Positions 25,337 to 34,224 of a stretch of 59,052 nucleotides of DNA are shown one piece after another. Below the pieces are notes generated by a model that searched no databases, was not told the DNA's origin, and saw only the letters and a list, made by a program, of their open reading frames with translations. Each line of letters begins with the position of its first letter. Within the stretch, counting starts at the first letter, position 1. The position numbers and the translations under genes are program-made. Source of the DNA: Dehalococcoidales bacterium (GTDB lineage Bacteria > Chloroflexota > Dehalococcoidia > Dehalococcoidales > Fen-1064); assembly GCA_020342155.1 (NCBI GenBank), contig CP070842.1, forward strand, positions 77,902 to 136,953, in the 5' to 3' direction.

Positions 25337-26032
25337 ATGAAATACGCTGCCGTAATCTTCGACCTGTTCGGGACGTTAGTTGACAAGTTTCCTCTGGAAG
25401 AGCACCGAAAAATATTGCAGCAGATGGCCTCTGTTGTCTCAGCTCCCCCAGATGATTTCACACGTTTATGGTTCGATACCTATGAAGAGCGGGGTATGGG
25501 AACATTTCAGAGCTATGAGGCCAATATCGAGTATATATGCCAAAAACTCGGAGTAAAAACGGATAACTCTCATGTTAAATTCGCCGTTAAAATAAATCGT
25601 GAAGGCGGGGCACGTCTCATGAAACCACGGCCGCACAGTACCGAGTTACTTGCATATTTGAAAACGGAGAATTATAAAACCGGCCTTATTAGCGATTGCG
25701 GAGTTGAAATCCCGAAGATATTCAATAATATGCCCTTTGCTCTATTGATAGATATGGCAATCTTTTCCAGCCTGGTAGGTATGCAAAAGCCCGACCTACG
25801 GATTTATCAGTTGGCAGCCGAACGACTGGAAGTCAAACCGGAAGATCGTCTTTACATCGGGGACGGAGACAGTAACGAACTGACCAGTGCTCTAGAGGCC
25901 GGCATGCAACCTGTATTAGTCCGCAACCCCGCAGAGGACCACAACGATGTATACCGCACATATTTCGAGGGGGATGATTGGCAAGGACCAGCAATCTCGT
26001 CACTGCGGGAAGTCCGTGATCTGATTGAATAG
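25337..26032 (+). CDS. HAD-superfamily hydrolase (phosphatase-like)
   Basis: The protein has 231 residues from ATG 25337. It has the nucleophile motif FDLFGTLVD at the N terminus, a helical cap, motif II GLISDCG, a Lys in GMQKPDLRIYQ and the acidic motif YIGDGDSNELTSA. It should be a Mg-dependent phosphomonoesterase of unknown substrate. It ends 11 nt before the SbcD-like start and is probably co-transcribed with glyS. Confidence 0.9.
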   Translation: MKYAAVIFDLFGTLVDKFPLEEHRKILQQMASVVSAPPDDFTRLWFDTYEERGMGTFQSYEANIEYICQKLGVKTDNSHVKFAVKINREGGARLMKPRPHSTELLAYLKTENYKTGLISDCGVEIPKIFNNMPFALLIDMAIFSSLVGMQKPDLRIYQLAAERLEVKPEDRLYIGDGDSNELTSALEAGMQPVLVRNPAEDHNDVYRTYFEGDDWQGPAISSLREVRDLIE

Positions 26033-26042
26033 AGGTGAACAA

Positions 26043-27305
26043 TTGAAGATCCTCCACTTTGCTGACCTTCACCTCGGCGTCGAGACCTACGGGCGACCCG
26101 ACCCGAACACCGGGCTGTCTTCGCGTCTTAACGACTTCCTCTCCGCCTTCGACCAGCTTGTGGATTACGCTTTAGATAGTAAGGTAGACCTCGTTCTCTT
26201 CTGCGGCGACACCTACAAGAGCCGCGAGCCCAGCCAGACCCAGCAGCGGGAATTCGCCCGGCGCGTTAACCGCCTGGCTGTTGCCGGCATCCCCGTTTTT
26301 CTGCTCATCGGAAACCATGACCTGCCCAATGCCATCGGGCGGGCAACATCAACAGAAATCTTCGATACCCTGGCCGTCCAGAACGTCTATGTCGCCAGCC
26401 GACCCGACATCTACCAGATACCAACCGCCAGCGGTGATATACAAATAGCCGCCCTGCCCTGGCTGAGACGCAGCTCCCTACTGAGCCGGGAGGAGACCAG
26501 GGAGCTTGACTTCGAGGGAATCAACGAGAAGCTCCAGCAGATTCTGACCGGCATCATCACCGACTTCACTGCCAAGCTTGACCCCACCCTACCAACGATA
26601 CTGGCCGCCCACGTCTGGGTGGCTGGAGCAACCGCCGGCTCGGAGAAGTCAATGACCCTGGGACAGGAGCACGCTCTCCTGCTAAGCAATGTGGCTAACC
26701 CCACCTTCGACTATGTCGCCCTCGGCCACATTCACAAGCACCAGGTACTTTCTGAGAGTCCGCCAACCGTCTACGCCGGGAGCCTGGAACGGCTCGACTT
26801 CGGTGAGGAGGCCGACGACAAGGGTTTCTACATCGTGGACATCCAATCCGACGAGACTGGAAGTAAAAAGACGGTCTCTTACCAGTTCCAGTCAATAGCA
26901 GGACGGCGCTTTCTCACCATCAGCCTCACACTGGAAGCCAACGATATCGACCCGACGGACACTGTGGTCAAGGCAAGCGTCGCGCAGACCGACAAGATCA
27001 GTGATGCCATTGTCCGACTCCAGCTAACACTACCGGCAGAGGTCGAGGGGCAACTCCGCGACGCTGAAATTCGCGACGCCCTCAAGGAAGCCCACTACTT
27101 CACGATCGCTAAGGATATCAAGCGTGAAACACGCCTCAGGTTAGGCAAGTGGGCTGCTGAAGAGATATCGCCGGTGGAGGCCCTGAAGGCCTACCTGGCA
27201 CAGAAGAAGGTATCTCCAGGACGGGCTAAAACCCTGCTGGAGTACGGGGAACGGCTGATAAGTGGAGAAGAGACAGAAGGAAACGACGAACTATCCTCGA
27301 GTTAA
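26043..27305 (+). CDS. sbcD: SbcD/Mre11-like DNA exonuclease subunit
   Basis: The metallophosphoesterase has about 420 residues with the Mre11 motif series: ILHFADLHLG, LVLFCGDTY, LIGNHDLPNA, ILAAHVWV and ALGHIHKHQ. The C-terminal region (about 310-420) would be the capping and SbcC-contact part. SbcD forms a nuclease with the SMC-like ATPase SbcC, which is not encoded next to it. The start TTG 26043 has GAGGTG at 5 nt. Its 3' end is followed by a methyltransferase 22 nt away. Confidence 0.92.
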   Translation: MKILHFADLHLGVETYGRPDPNTGLSSRLNDFLSAFDQLVDYALDSKVDLVLFCGDTYKSREPSQTQQREFARRVNRLAVAGIPVFLLIGNHDLPNAIGRATSTEIFDTLAVQNVYVASRPDIYQIPTASGDIQIAALPWLRRSSLLSREETRELDFEGINEKLQQILTGIITDFTAKLDPTLPTILAAHVWVAGATAGSEKSMTLGQEHALLLSNVANPTFDYVALGHIHKHQVLSESPPTVYAGSLERLDFGEEADDKGFYIVDIQSDETGSKKTVSYQFQSIAGRRFLTISLTLEANDIDPTDTVVKASVAQTDKISDAIVRLQLTLPAEVEGQLRDAEIRDALKEAHYFTIAKDIKRETRLRLGKWAAEEISPVEALKAYLAQKKVSPGRAKTLLEYGERLISGEETEGNDELSSS

Positions 27306-27327
27306 TAAATACGAGGAAAATCACGTT

Positions 27328-28101
27328 ATGACCGAACCGAAAAATACACCCCGCCTTTACGATGACCTTGCCTCATGGTGGCCCCTGCTTTCAACCCCTG
27401 AGGACTATGCCGAAGAGACCGCCATTTACCGAAAGACTATCGTCTCCGCCAGCAGTATTTACCCACAGACTCTCCTTGAGCTCGGCAGTGGTGGTGGTAA
27501 CAATGCCTCGCACCTCAAGGTACACTTCACCATTACACTGGTAGACATCTCCAACGGGATGCTGACCGTAAGCCGTTCCCTCAACCCGGAGTGCGAACAC
27601 ATCCAGGGTGACATGCGTGACGTCAGGCTCAATCGACTATTTGATGCCGTCTTCATACATGACGCCATTGTCTATATGACTACTGAGAAAGACCTGAGAA
27701 GTGCCATCGAAACCGCGGCGGTACACTGTGAGCCGGGTGGTGTTTGTCTTTTTTGCCCGGACCATATTCGCGAGACCTTTCGCCCGTCAACAGGTCATGG
27801 TGGCCATGACGGCGCCGACAGAAGCATGCGTTACCTCGAGTGGACCTGGGACCCGGACCCAACGGACACCACCTATATCACTGACTTCGCCTACCTGCTG
27901 CGAGATGATACCGGCGTTCGCTGTGAGCACGACCGGCACCACACGGGCCTTTTCGGGCGTAACGACTGGCTCCGCTTTATTACGGAGGCAGGTCTGCGCG
28001 CCCAATCTATCCCGTTCGAGCTCAGTACACTTGAGCCCGGGACTACCGAGATATTCTTAGGAGTCAAATCAATAGCAGACAAGGACAGCAACAGCCTGTA
28101 A
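27328..28101 (+). CDS. Class I SAM-dependent methyltransferase
   Basis: The protein has about 257 residues. The SAM-binding motif I is LLELGSGGGNNASHL, with VDISNGML as motif II and FDAVFIHDAIVYM as the post-motif segment. The C terminus contains WDPDPTDTTYITDFAYLL. The substrate is not predictable. ATG 27328 has GAGGA about 10 nt upstream. A new consensus promoter begins directly after the stop. Confidence 0.88.
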   Translation: MTEPKNTPRLYDDLASWWPLLSTPEDYAEETAIYRKTIVSASSIYPQTLLELGSGGGNNASHLKVHFTITLVDISNGMLTVSRSLNPECEHIQGDMRDVRLNRLFDAVFIHDAIVYMTTEKDLRSAIETAAVHCEPGGVCLFCPDHIRETFRPSTGHGGHDGADRSMRYLEWTWDPDPTDTTYITDFAYLLRDDTGVRCEHDRHHTGLFGRNDWLRFITEAGLRAQSIPFELSTLEPGTTEIFLGVKSIADKDSNSL

Positions 28102-28103
28102 GT

Positions 28104-28132
28104 TTGACAGAAGACAGCAAAAGTTATAGAAT
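28104..28132 (+). promoter_or_regulatory. Consensus promoter of the tandem SDR genes
   Basis: TTGACA (28104-28109) and TAGAAT (28127-28132) have a 17-nt spacer. The start near 28139 predicts a leader of about 180 nt before the first SDR ATG at 28319, which has AGGAGG. Confidence 0.75.
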
Positions 28133-28145
28133 TTTCTTTGCTGTC
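28113..28145. promoter_or_regulatory. Palindromic operator over the SDR promoter
   Basis: GACAGCAAA (28113-28121) and TTTGCTGTC (28137-28145) are perfect 9-bp inverted arms around 15 nt that contain the -10 box. Centre-to-centre spacing of 24 nt suits a dimeric repressor. The absence of a T tract argues against a terminator of the preceding gene. Confidence 0.6.
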
Positions 28146-28318
28146 ACACAGCAGGACCGATATACCGCCGTAGGAAATCGTCTGGTTGGTTTGTGAACAG
28201 AAGAGCCTCAATATACTGCCTTCACGGATACTCCGTATTCAGGATTCAATCTCCGCCGCAAGGAGAGATTTCAGCGGTTTTTTGGAATCAAAGTTATTAA
28301 ATAACAGGAGGTTCAAGT

Positions 28319-29233
28319 ATGGCTGACAGACTAAAGGGGAAGGTGGCTATTGTCACCGGCTCCGGTGGTGGTATTGGACGGGGAGAGGCACTGGCACTGG
28401 CATCGGAGGGCGCTAAGATTGTCGTTAACGACCTCGGCGGCGCTGTTGACGGTAGCGGTAGTTCCGACGCAGCCGCCAGCAAGGTCGTAGAGGAAATCAA
28501 GGCAGCCGGGGGAGAAGCAGTCCCTAACTTCGATTCAGTAGCTACCGTAGAAGGCGGTGAAAATATCGTCAAGACAGCAATCGACGCCTTTGGCAAGCTG
28601 GATATCCTGGTCAACAATGCCGGTATCCTGCGGGACAGAATGGTCTTCAACATGAGCGATGAAGAGTGGGATGCGGTTATCAAGGTACACCTTTATGGCC
28701 ACTTCAACGTTGCCAGGCCAGCCTGTGTCCTCTTCCGGCAACAAAAAAGTGGACGTATCATCAATACCTCATCGACATCAGGGCTGGGCAACCGGGGACA
28801 ATCGAACTACGCTGCCGCCAAAGAAGGCATTGTCGGTTTCACGCGGACCCTGGCCCTCGAAATGGGCAGGTACGGAGTGACCTGTAATGCCATCCGGCCG
28901 ACCGCCGGTACCCGCATGACCGTCAGTGATGACATGAGACAGGCAGCCGAGAGAGCGGGACGTGGAGCAGAATTTGAAAAAATGATGGCAGCGCAGAGGC
29001 CTGAGGACATCGGACCGCTGATTGTCTGGCTGGCCTCAGACGATGCCGCCAATGTCAACGGCCGGACCTTTGGTATACAAACAGGCAGGATTTGCTTGTA
29101 CTCCGAACCTGTACCGGAAAAGACGGAGACCAAAGAAGGTGGCTTTACCATTGACGAGCTATTCGACATGATGCCGAAGACACTAGCAGCCGGCCTGGTG
29201 AACCCGTCGCCACCCGAGCCACCAAAGGAATAG
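28319..29233 (+). CDS. SDR-family dehydrogenase, MFE-2-like (copy 1)
   Basis: The 304-residue protein has TGSGGGIGRGEALALASEG, the adenine-site VNDLGGAVDG that is typical of peroxisomal multifunctional-enzyme-type SDRs, VNNAGILRDRM, and catalytic Ser (NTSSTSG) and YAAAK. Beyond the SDR core a C-terminal tail of about 50 residues ends in NPSPPEPPKE. This branch includes 3-hydroxyacyl-CoA dehydrogenases. The next gene is a close paralogue with the same tail. It sits under the palindromic operator at 28113-28145. Confidence 0.92.
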   Translation: MADRLKGKVAIVTGSGGGIGRGEALALASEGAKIVVNDLGGAVDGSGSSDAAASKVVEEIKAAGGEAVPNFDSVATVEGGENIVKTAIDAFGKLDILVNNAGILRDRMVFNMSDEEWDAVIKVHLYGHFNVARPACVLFRQQKSGRIINTSSTSGLGNRGQSNYAAAKEGIVGFTRTLALEMGRYGVTCNAIRPTAGTRMTVSDDMRQAAERAGRGAEFEKMMAAQRPEDIGPLIVWLASDDAANVNGRTFGIQTGRICLYSEPVPEKTETKEGGFTIDELFDMMPKTLAAGLVNPSPPEPPKE

Positions 29234-29300
29234 CTAACAGGCATAGGATATTACTACACAACCCCATTATTAACGAGAGTAACCAGACAGGAGGAAATTG

Positions 29301-30233
29301 ATGGGTGAAAGACTAAAGGGTAAGGTAGCGGTGGTTACCGGCTCTGGTGGTGGTATTGGCCGGGGAATAGCCATCCTCATGGCCGAAGAAGGTGCCAAGG
29401 TAGTCGTTAATGACCTCGGTGGTGCCGTTGATGGTACCGGTAGTTCGGATGCGGCAGCCAACAAGGTTGTAGAGGAAATCAAGGCAGCCGGTGGAGAAGC
29501 CGTTCCCAACTACGAATCAGTCGCCACAGTCGAGGGTGGTGAGAAAATCATCCAGACCGCTATTGACAGCTTCGGCAAGCTCGACATCCTGGTCAACAAT
29601 GCCGGTATTCTTCGTGACAGGATGGTATTCAACATGAGCACGGAGGAATGGGACGCGGTTATCAAGGTCCATCTCTACGGGGTATTCAATTGTAGCAAAC
29701 CAGCGGCTGTGCTTTTCCGCCAGCAGCGTAGTGGTTGCATCATCAGCATGAGTTCAACCTCGGGCTTGATAGGAAACTCCGGCCAGGCGAACTATGGTGC
29801 CGCCAAAGCAGGCATTGCCGGTTTCACACGTGTCATCGCACGTGACCTGGGCAGGTACGGTGTTCGCTGCAACTATATCGCCCCTGGCGCCGGTACCCGG
29901 ATGACATTGTCCGACGAAGTACTGGCAGCAAGACAGATCAGGGCTGAAAAGGGCCTCACCGGAGGCAGCCAACAGCCACGCCGGGCTGGCCCGGGAGACC
30001 CTGATGACGTAGCCCCATTGGTGGTATGGCTGGCGAGCGATGCTGCAGTCAATATCAACGGGCAGGGCTTTGGTGCTGCCGGCGGTAATTACTCACTGTA
30101 CCAGCAACCGGCACCGATTAAGACCATTGTCAAGGACGGTCGCTGGACATTAGACGAGCTCGACAGTATTCTGCCAACGACACTAATGGCTGGACTGGTT
30201 AATCCATCACCAATGCAACCACCAAAGGAATAA
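29301..30233 (+). CDS. SDR-family dehydrogenase, MFE-2-like (copy 2)
   Basis: This 310-residue paralogue of the preceding gene shares long identical stretches (VNDLGGAVDG, VEEIKAAGGEAVPN, NNAGILRDRMVFNM) and the tail NPSPMQPPKE. Its catalytic residues are Ser (SMSSTSG), Tyr and Lys (YGAAK). A loop after the catalytic helix differs (TGGSQQPRRAG), which may change substrate or partner. AGGAGG lies 6 nt before ATG 29301. It probably oxidises or reduces hydroxyacyl-CoA-like substrates, possibly as a heteromer with copy 1. Confidence 0.92.
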   Translation: MGERLKGKVAVVTGSGGGIGRGIAILMAEEGAKVVVNDLGGAVDGTGSSDAAANKVVEEIKAAGGEAVPNYESVATVEGGEKIIQTAIDSFGKLDILVNNAGILRDRMVFNMSTEEWDAVIKVHLYGVFNCSKPAAVLFRQQRSGCIISMSSTSGLIGNSGQANYGAAKAGIAGFTRVIARDLGRYGVRCNYIAPGAGTRMTLSDEVLAARQIRAEKGLTGGSQQPRRAGPGDPDDVAPLVVWLASDAAVNINGQGFGAAGGNYSLYQQPAPIKTIVKDGRWTLDELDSILPTTLMAGLVNPSPMQPPKE

Positions 30234-30259
30234 ATCAACTAGCGGTATTACAGGAAACG

Positions 30260-30296
30260 GGGCAAAGGGTGTCTAAGCACCCTTTGCCCTTATTAT
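30260..30296 (+). terminator. Strong Rho-independent terminator after the SDR pair
   Basis: A perfect 12-bp stem GGGCAAAGGGTG/CACCCTTTGCCC (30260-30271 with 30278-30289) and 6-nt loop is followed by TTATTATTT. It separates the plus-strand SDRs from the convergent adenine deaminase gene and may act in both directions. Confidence 0.92.
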
Positions 30297-30313
30297 TTGC
30301 ATGCAGACTATAA

Positions 30314-32014
30314 CTATTTAATCAGACGGAACTCGCCGACATCCACGAGGCCGAGGTCAGTCAATCTCAGCTCAGGGATGACGGGCAAGGCCACAAAGGA
30401 AAGAGTCGCAAAGGGGGAAGTCAAGCTGGTGCCCAGCCCGACGGTGGCTTGCTCGACACTTTCCAGCCCCGCCACCACCTTCTCCAGGGGCTCATCGGAG
30501 AGCAGTCCGGCAATCGGCAAGGCCAAGCTGGCAACCACACGACCGCCATCAGTCACTATGAGCCCACCCTGCAATCGCTCTATCTCACGAACCGCCGCGA
30601 TGATGTCTTCATCACTGGTACCGACGGCGACGATATTATGAGAGTCGTGGGCAATCGACGAGGCCAGAGCGCCACGCTTGAGACCGAATCCCCTGACCAG
30701 CCCCACGCCAACATTTCCGGTAGCTTCATGTCTCTCGACCACCACCAGCTTCAGGATATCACGGTCTATATCGGGGACAACCAGTCCATTCTGTATCTTC
30801 ACCTTTTCCTGCCGCCTCTGGGTGATAATCTGACCGGGTACAATCTCAATAACGTGCTCCGTCTCACCGGAGGGCACCAGTGTTAACGCTTCAGCACTGA
30901 ATGGTTTTATCCTGACAGTATTGTTCAGTCCTCCCCTGCCTCTTCCCCCTGCTGAAAAGAGAGCGTCGCCTCCTCTGGCAACCAGTCGACCATGGTAATA
31001 GGCACTCTCCACCCGGAATTCGGACAGATCACTAAGTACAATCAGGTTGGCCAGGTAGCCGGGAGCAATTGCTCCCAATTGTTCCAATCGAAAGTGCTCG
31101 GCAGCATTAATGGTCGCCATCTGGAGCGCCCGTATCGGCTCGAGCCCGAGCCGAACCGCCTTCCTGACCACGGCATCGATATCACCATCACTAAGCAGGT
31201 CGACACAACTACGGTCATCGACCACGAAGAGACATCGCTTATAGGTCTTGTCAGTGACCAGAGGCAGCAGGGCTTCAAGGTTTTTCTCGGAGGAGCCTTC
31301 CCGAATCATGACATACATGCCCTTTGCCAGCTTCTGTCTGGCCTCCTCCAAAGTGACCGACTCATGGTCAGAGCGGATACCGGCCGCCACGTAGGCATTG
31401 AGGTCATTACCGGTGACACCCGGGGCATGACCATCCGCCACCTTTCCGGCAGCGTGGGCAATTTTACTAAGCATCTGCGGGTCGGCATTGAGCACACCGG
31501 GGAAATTCATCACCTCCCCCAAGCCAATACACTGGCGCCACCTCAGTACACGCCGGATGTCTTCAGCACTAATTTGGGCACCAGCAGTCTCGAGATTGGT
31601 GGCCGGTACGCAGGACGGGGCCATCAAGAAAAGCTCCAGCGGCAGACGACGGACTCGGTCGAGGACATACCTCATCCCTTCCAGGCCACAGACATTGGCG
31701 ATTTCGTGGAGGTCAGTCACCACCGTCAGCGTACCGTGCGGCACCACCGCCCGGGCGTATTGCCCGACATCAAGCATCGAGCTTTCCAGATGGGTGTGGC
31801 CGTTGATAAGACCGGGAGCAAGATATTTACCATCCAGGTCGATAACCTGCTTTGCCTGCTGATAATTTCCAACCCCGGCAATATGGTCCCCACAGACGGC
31901 GACATTGCCACGCTCCACCTCACCGGTGAAGACGTTCACCACATTAGCGTTGGTGAATAGCAGGTCGGCGGGTTGCTCCCCCCTGGCTACCTTAATTAAT
32001 TGACTGTCTATCAA
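30314..32014 (-). CDS. ade: Adenine deaminase
   Basis: The amidohydrolase has about 566 residues: LAPGLINGHTHLESSML carries the metal HxH, VTDLHEIANVCG is the family signature, GEVMNFPGVL and GHAPGVTG follow, and the C-terminal domain has GLVRGFGLKRGALASSIAHDSHNIVAVG. It deaminates adenine to hypoxanthine. I place the start at TTG 32014 after AGGGGGA; a TTG at 32041 that overlaps the upstream stop (TTGA) is the alternative. With hpt at the head of the same gene set, adenine can be salvaged to IMP. Confidence 0.95.
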   Translation of the reverse strand: MIDSQLIKVARGEQPADLLFTNANVVNVFTGEVERGNVAVCGDHIAGVGNYQQAKQVIDLDGKYLAPGLINGHTHLESSMLDVGQYARAVVPHGTLTVVTDLHEIANVCGLEGMRYVLDRVRRLPLELFLMAPSCVPATNLETAGAQISAEDIRRVLRWRQCIGLGEVMNFPGVLNADPQMLSKIAHAAGKVADGHAPGVTGNDLNAYVAAGIRSDHESVTLEEARQKLAKGMYVMIREGSSEKNLEALLPLVTDKTYKRCLFVVDDRSCVDLLSDGDIDAVVRKAVRLGLEPIRALQMATINAAEHFRLEQLGAIAPGYLANLIVLSDLSEFRVESAYYHGRLVARGGDALFSAGGRGRGGLNNTVRIKPFSAEALTLVPSGETEHVIEIVPGQIITQRRQEKVKIQNGLVVPDIDRDILKLVVVERHEATGNVGVGLVRGFGLKRGALASSIAHDSHNIVAVGTSDEDIIAAVREIERLQGGLIVTDGGRVVASLALPIAGLLSDEPLEKVVAGLESVEQATVGLGTSLTSPFATLSFVALPVIPELRLTDLGLVDVGEFRLIK

Positions 32015-32037
32015 CCTCAATCCCCCTAATAAGGCTC

Positions 32038-32850
32038 TCAACCTGGTTTCGTGCCAATATACAGCAGATGTCGTGAAGCAGCAATGATAGATTCCTCGGT
32101 GCTAATCTCATAAAGCAGGTCGAGCCACAGCTTTCTTCTTTCACCCTCAAGCTTGTTATAGCTTTCGTCATCGGCGGATATGGCCGGCTCCACCCCTGCA
32201 ACAACCAGTGTCTTGAACCCTACCTCTTCATGCAGCGTCGCGATTTCTGATATTGTTGTAAAGTATCCCCGAAATCCGCCTCCATGCATACCGTCAGGAT
32301 CCCTACCCTGTTCCATAATTGAGCGTACCTCAGATTGATTCTCAATCCATTGCGGAATGTTCTTCATTACATCGCCCAGAATGCCATATCTGCTGATAAA
32401 AGATGAGAATATCGCTCCCCCCGGCTTCAACAGATCGAATGCCTCTCTTAGTGCTGTTTTCCTGTCTCCTTCTAAGATAAGATGATAGAGAGGCCCCATG
32501 AGAAGGACAGCGTCAAAGGTGTCATCTTTTATGTCGCTAAGATCTCGTGCATCTGCAACAAAAAATCTCACGCTCTTCTCAAGCTCCTCTTCCGATACCC
32601 TTCTCTGACACAGCTCGATGAGATTGCTAGAGAGGTCAGCAGCCGTAACAGTATACCGACGCTTGGCCAGTTCGAGCGTATAGCCGCCGGTTGCCGCCCC
32701 GATATCCAGAATGGCACCTTTTGGAGGTAGATACCTGTCCAGATACCGCCACGTTATGTCACGTTCAAGCTGGTGCCGTTCCAGCCTGACTAGTTCACTT
32801 TCTACAGCGTCGTCATAATACGATTGAATATCACTGATGTCGTCTTTCAA
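32038..32850 (-). CDS. Class I SAM-dependent methyltransferase (A)
   Basis: The 270-residue protein has a clear motif I, ILDIGAATGGYTLELAK, then VTAADLSSNLI, VADARDLSDI, FDAVLLMGPLYHL and LLKPGGAIFSSFISRYG. The Rossmann core is complete; the substrate is unknown. Its ATG overlaps the upstream methyltransferase stop by 4 bp (ATGA), and its stop touches the adenine deaminase start. It therefore sits inside a purine-salvage gene set. Confidence 0.88.
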   Translation of the reverse strand: MKDDISDIQSYYDDAVESELVRLERHQLERDITWRYLDRYLPPKGAILDIGAATGGYTLELAKRRYTVTAADLSSNLIELCQRRVSEEELEKSVRFFVADARDLSDIKDDTFDAVLLMGPLYHLILEGDRKTALREAFDLLKPGGAIFSSFISRYGILGDVMKNIPQWIENQSEVRSIMEQGRDPDGMHGGGFRGYFTTISEIATLHEEVGFKTLVVAGVEPAISADDESYNKLEGERRKLWLDLLYEISTEESIIAASRHLLYIGTKPG

Positions 32851-33644
32851 ACCGTACTCCCCTTCTGCGCCACAATGATAAACCGATGCAGTGGGGTATC
32901 GTAGAACTCCCTCTCTTGAATTTGGAGGTGCAATTCCCAGAATCGGTCCTTGTACTTATCTATTCTGAAATCCTCAATAATCCATGGTATTGCCTTCATA
33001 AAATATGCAATAGCACCGACATCATAGAACCTGTAGAACTGGATATCCTCCTGCTGCTCAAGGATTTTAAATCTGGCTGATTTCAGTTCTTCTACGGCAG
33101 AGTAAAGATTCCAATTCGAGACAGTCTCAGCTTTCTCCGTAAGAAACTGCTTGAGATTGATTACACCGATACTTCCAACCTGCTGAGTGATAAATGTTCC
33201 TTCAGGTTTTAATACTCTCATTAGCTCCCTTGGGTAATAGGCTTCGTGTCGACTAATTATCAGGTCGAAGAACTCGTCATCGAACGGCAGATTCGTATTG
33301 AAAGGAGGCTCCTTCTCTTCTTCGATTTCAAAGACCTTCACCCCGAGCGGCTCCAGTCGTTCCCGGGCCACTGTTACGTTAGGTTTGTACTGTTCTGTAG
33401 CGTAGGTACTAGGTGGAAGAGGAACAAATCCTGAGAGGATTTCTCCTCCTCCTGTCCCCATATCCAGCATAGCTTCAGCTCGCAACAGATAAGGAAAAAC
33501 TACATTGTAATAGTTCCACTTCACTGGCGCTTCCACCATCCGACCTGTCTTTGTCAGGTATTCAAAATTCCAGCCGGTAAATGGTGTATTTCTGGCCTGT
33601 TCGAGATAAGTTTCGAACATCTCTTCTAGCGTATTGCCACTCAT
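32847..33644 (-). CDS. Class I SAM-dependent methyltransferase (B)
   Basis: The 265-residue protein has motif I MLDMGTGGGEIL, then LPFDDEFFDLIISRHEAYYP and LMRVLKPEGTFITQQVG. The N-terminal 40 residues contain an aromatic segment (GWNFEYLTKTGRM) often seen in this branch. It is not closely similar to methyltransferase A, so they are not recent duplicates. It overlaps A by 4 bp and begins 35 nt after the hpt stop. Confidence 0.87.
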   Translation of the reverse strand: MSGNTLEEMFETYLEQARNTPFTGWNFEYLTKTGRMVEAPVKWNYYNVVFPYLLRAEAMLDMGTGGGEILSGFVPLPPSTYATEQYKPNVTVARERLEPLGVKVFEIEEEKEPPFNTNLPFDDEFFDLIISRHEAYYPRELMRVLKPEGTFITQQVGSIGVINLKQFLTEKAETVSNWNLYSAVEELKSARFKILEQQEDIQFYRFYDVGAIAYFMKAIPWIIEDFRIDKYKDRFWELHLQIQEREFYDTPLHRFIIVAQKGSTV

Positions 33645-33679
33645 AAATCTATCCTGCAGAGTTATAGGAAGTGCTATCT

Positions 33680-34213
33680 TTATTCGTTATCCTCTAGAAC
33701 ACAAACATCTGGCAGGTTACGGAACCTCTCATCATAATCAAGCCCGTAGCCAACGAGGAATCTGTCGGGTATGGTAGTGCCAAGATAATCAATCGGCACC
33801 GGTACCCGCCGACGCGAGGGCTTATCGAGCAGGGTACATAGCCTGAGCGAGGCTGGTCTCTTCTTACGCAGGTATTCCAGCAGATAAGCGACCGTCAGGC
33901 CGGTATCAATGATATCCTCGATAACCAGCACCTCTCTATCCCTGACAATGGTACGAAGCCCCTGCACGACTTGAATTTTTCCTGAGCTCTCCGTACCCCG
34001 ACCGTAGCTGGAAAGCCTAACAAAATCAACCTCCAGTTGAAAATCAAGTCGCCGGATTAAGTCAGCCATAAACATGAACGAGCCTTTGAGAATACCGAGA
34101 AGCAGGGGCTCTTTACCGAGGTAATCTCGGCTGATTTCGGTCGCCAACCGGTCAATGGTAGTAGCTATCTCTCTGCTGGAGATAAGGACCTCAGGCCTGT
34201 GCTCAGTATTCAT
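33680..34213 (-). CDS. hpt: Hypoxanthine phosphoribosyltransferase
   Basis: The 177-residue protein has normal length, with the PRPP-binding motif VLVIEDIIDTGLT, GILKGSFMF near the N terminus, FVRLSSYG and VGYGLDYDERFRNLP. It makes IMP or GMP from hypoxanthine or guanine and PRPP. AAAGG lies 7 nt before ATG 34213. It heads the hpt-methyltransferase-methyltransferase-ade unit and follows the cation-efflux gene by 11 nt. Confidence 0.96.
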   Translation of the reverse strand: MNTEHRPEVLISSREIATTIDRLATEISRDYLGKEPLLLGILKGSFMFMADLIRRLDFQLEVDFVRLSSYGRGTESSGKIQVVQGLRTIVRDREVLVIEDIIDTGLTVAYLLEYLRKKRPASLRLCTLLDKPSRRRVPVPIDYLGTTIPDRFLVGYGLDYDERFRNLPDVCVLEDNE

Positions 34214-34224
34214 AATCTAACCTT

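Noticed and set aside
28113..28145. Terminator of the methyltransferase gene
   Set aside because: There is no T tract, and the arms bracket a consensus -10 box, so an operator is the better reading.
30992..31960. 322-residue open frame opposite adenine deaminase
   Set aside because: It is an antisense shadow of a well-supported gene, with no recognisable motifs.
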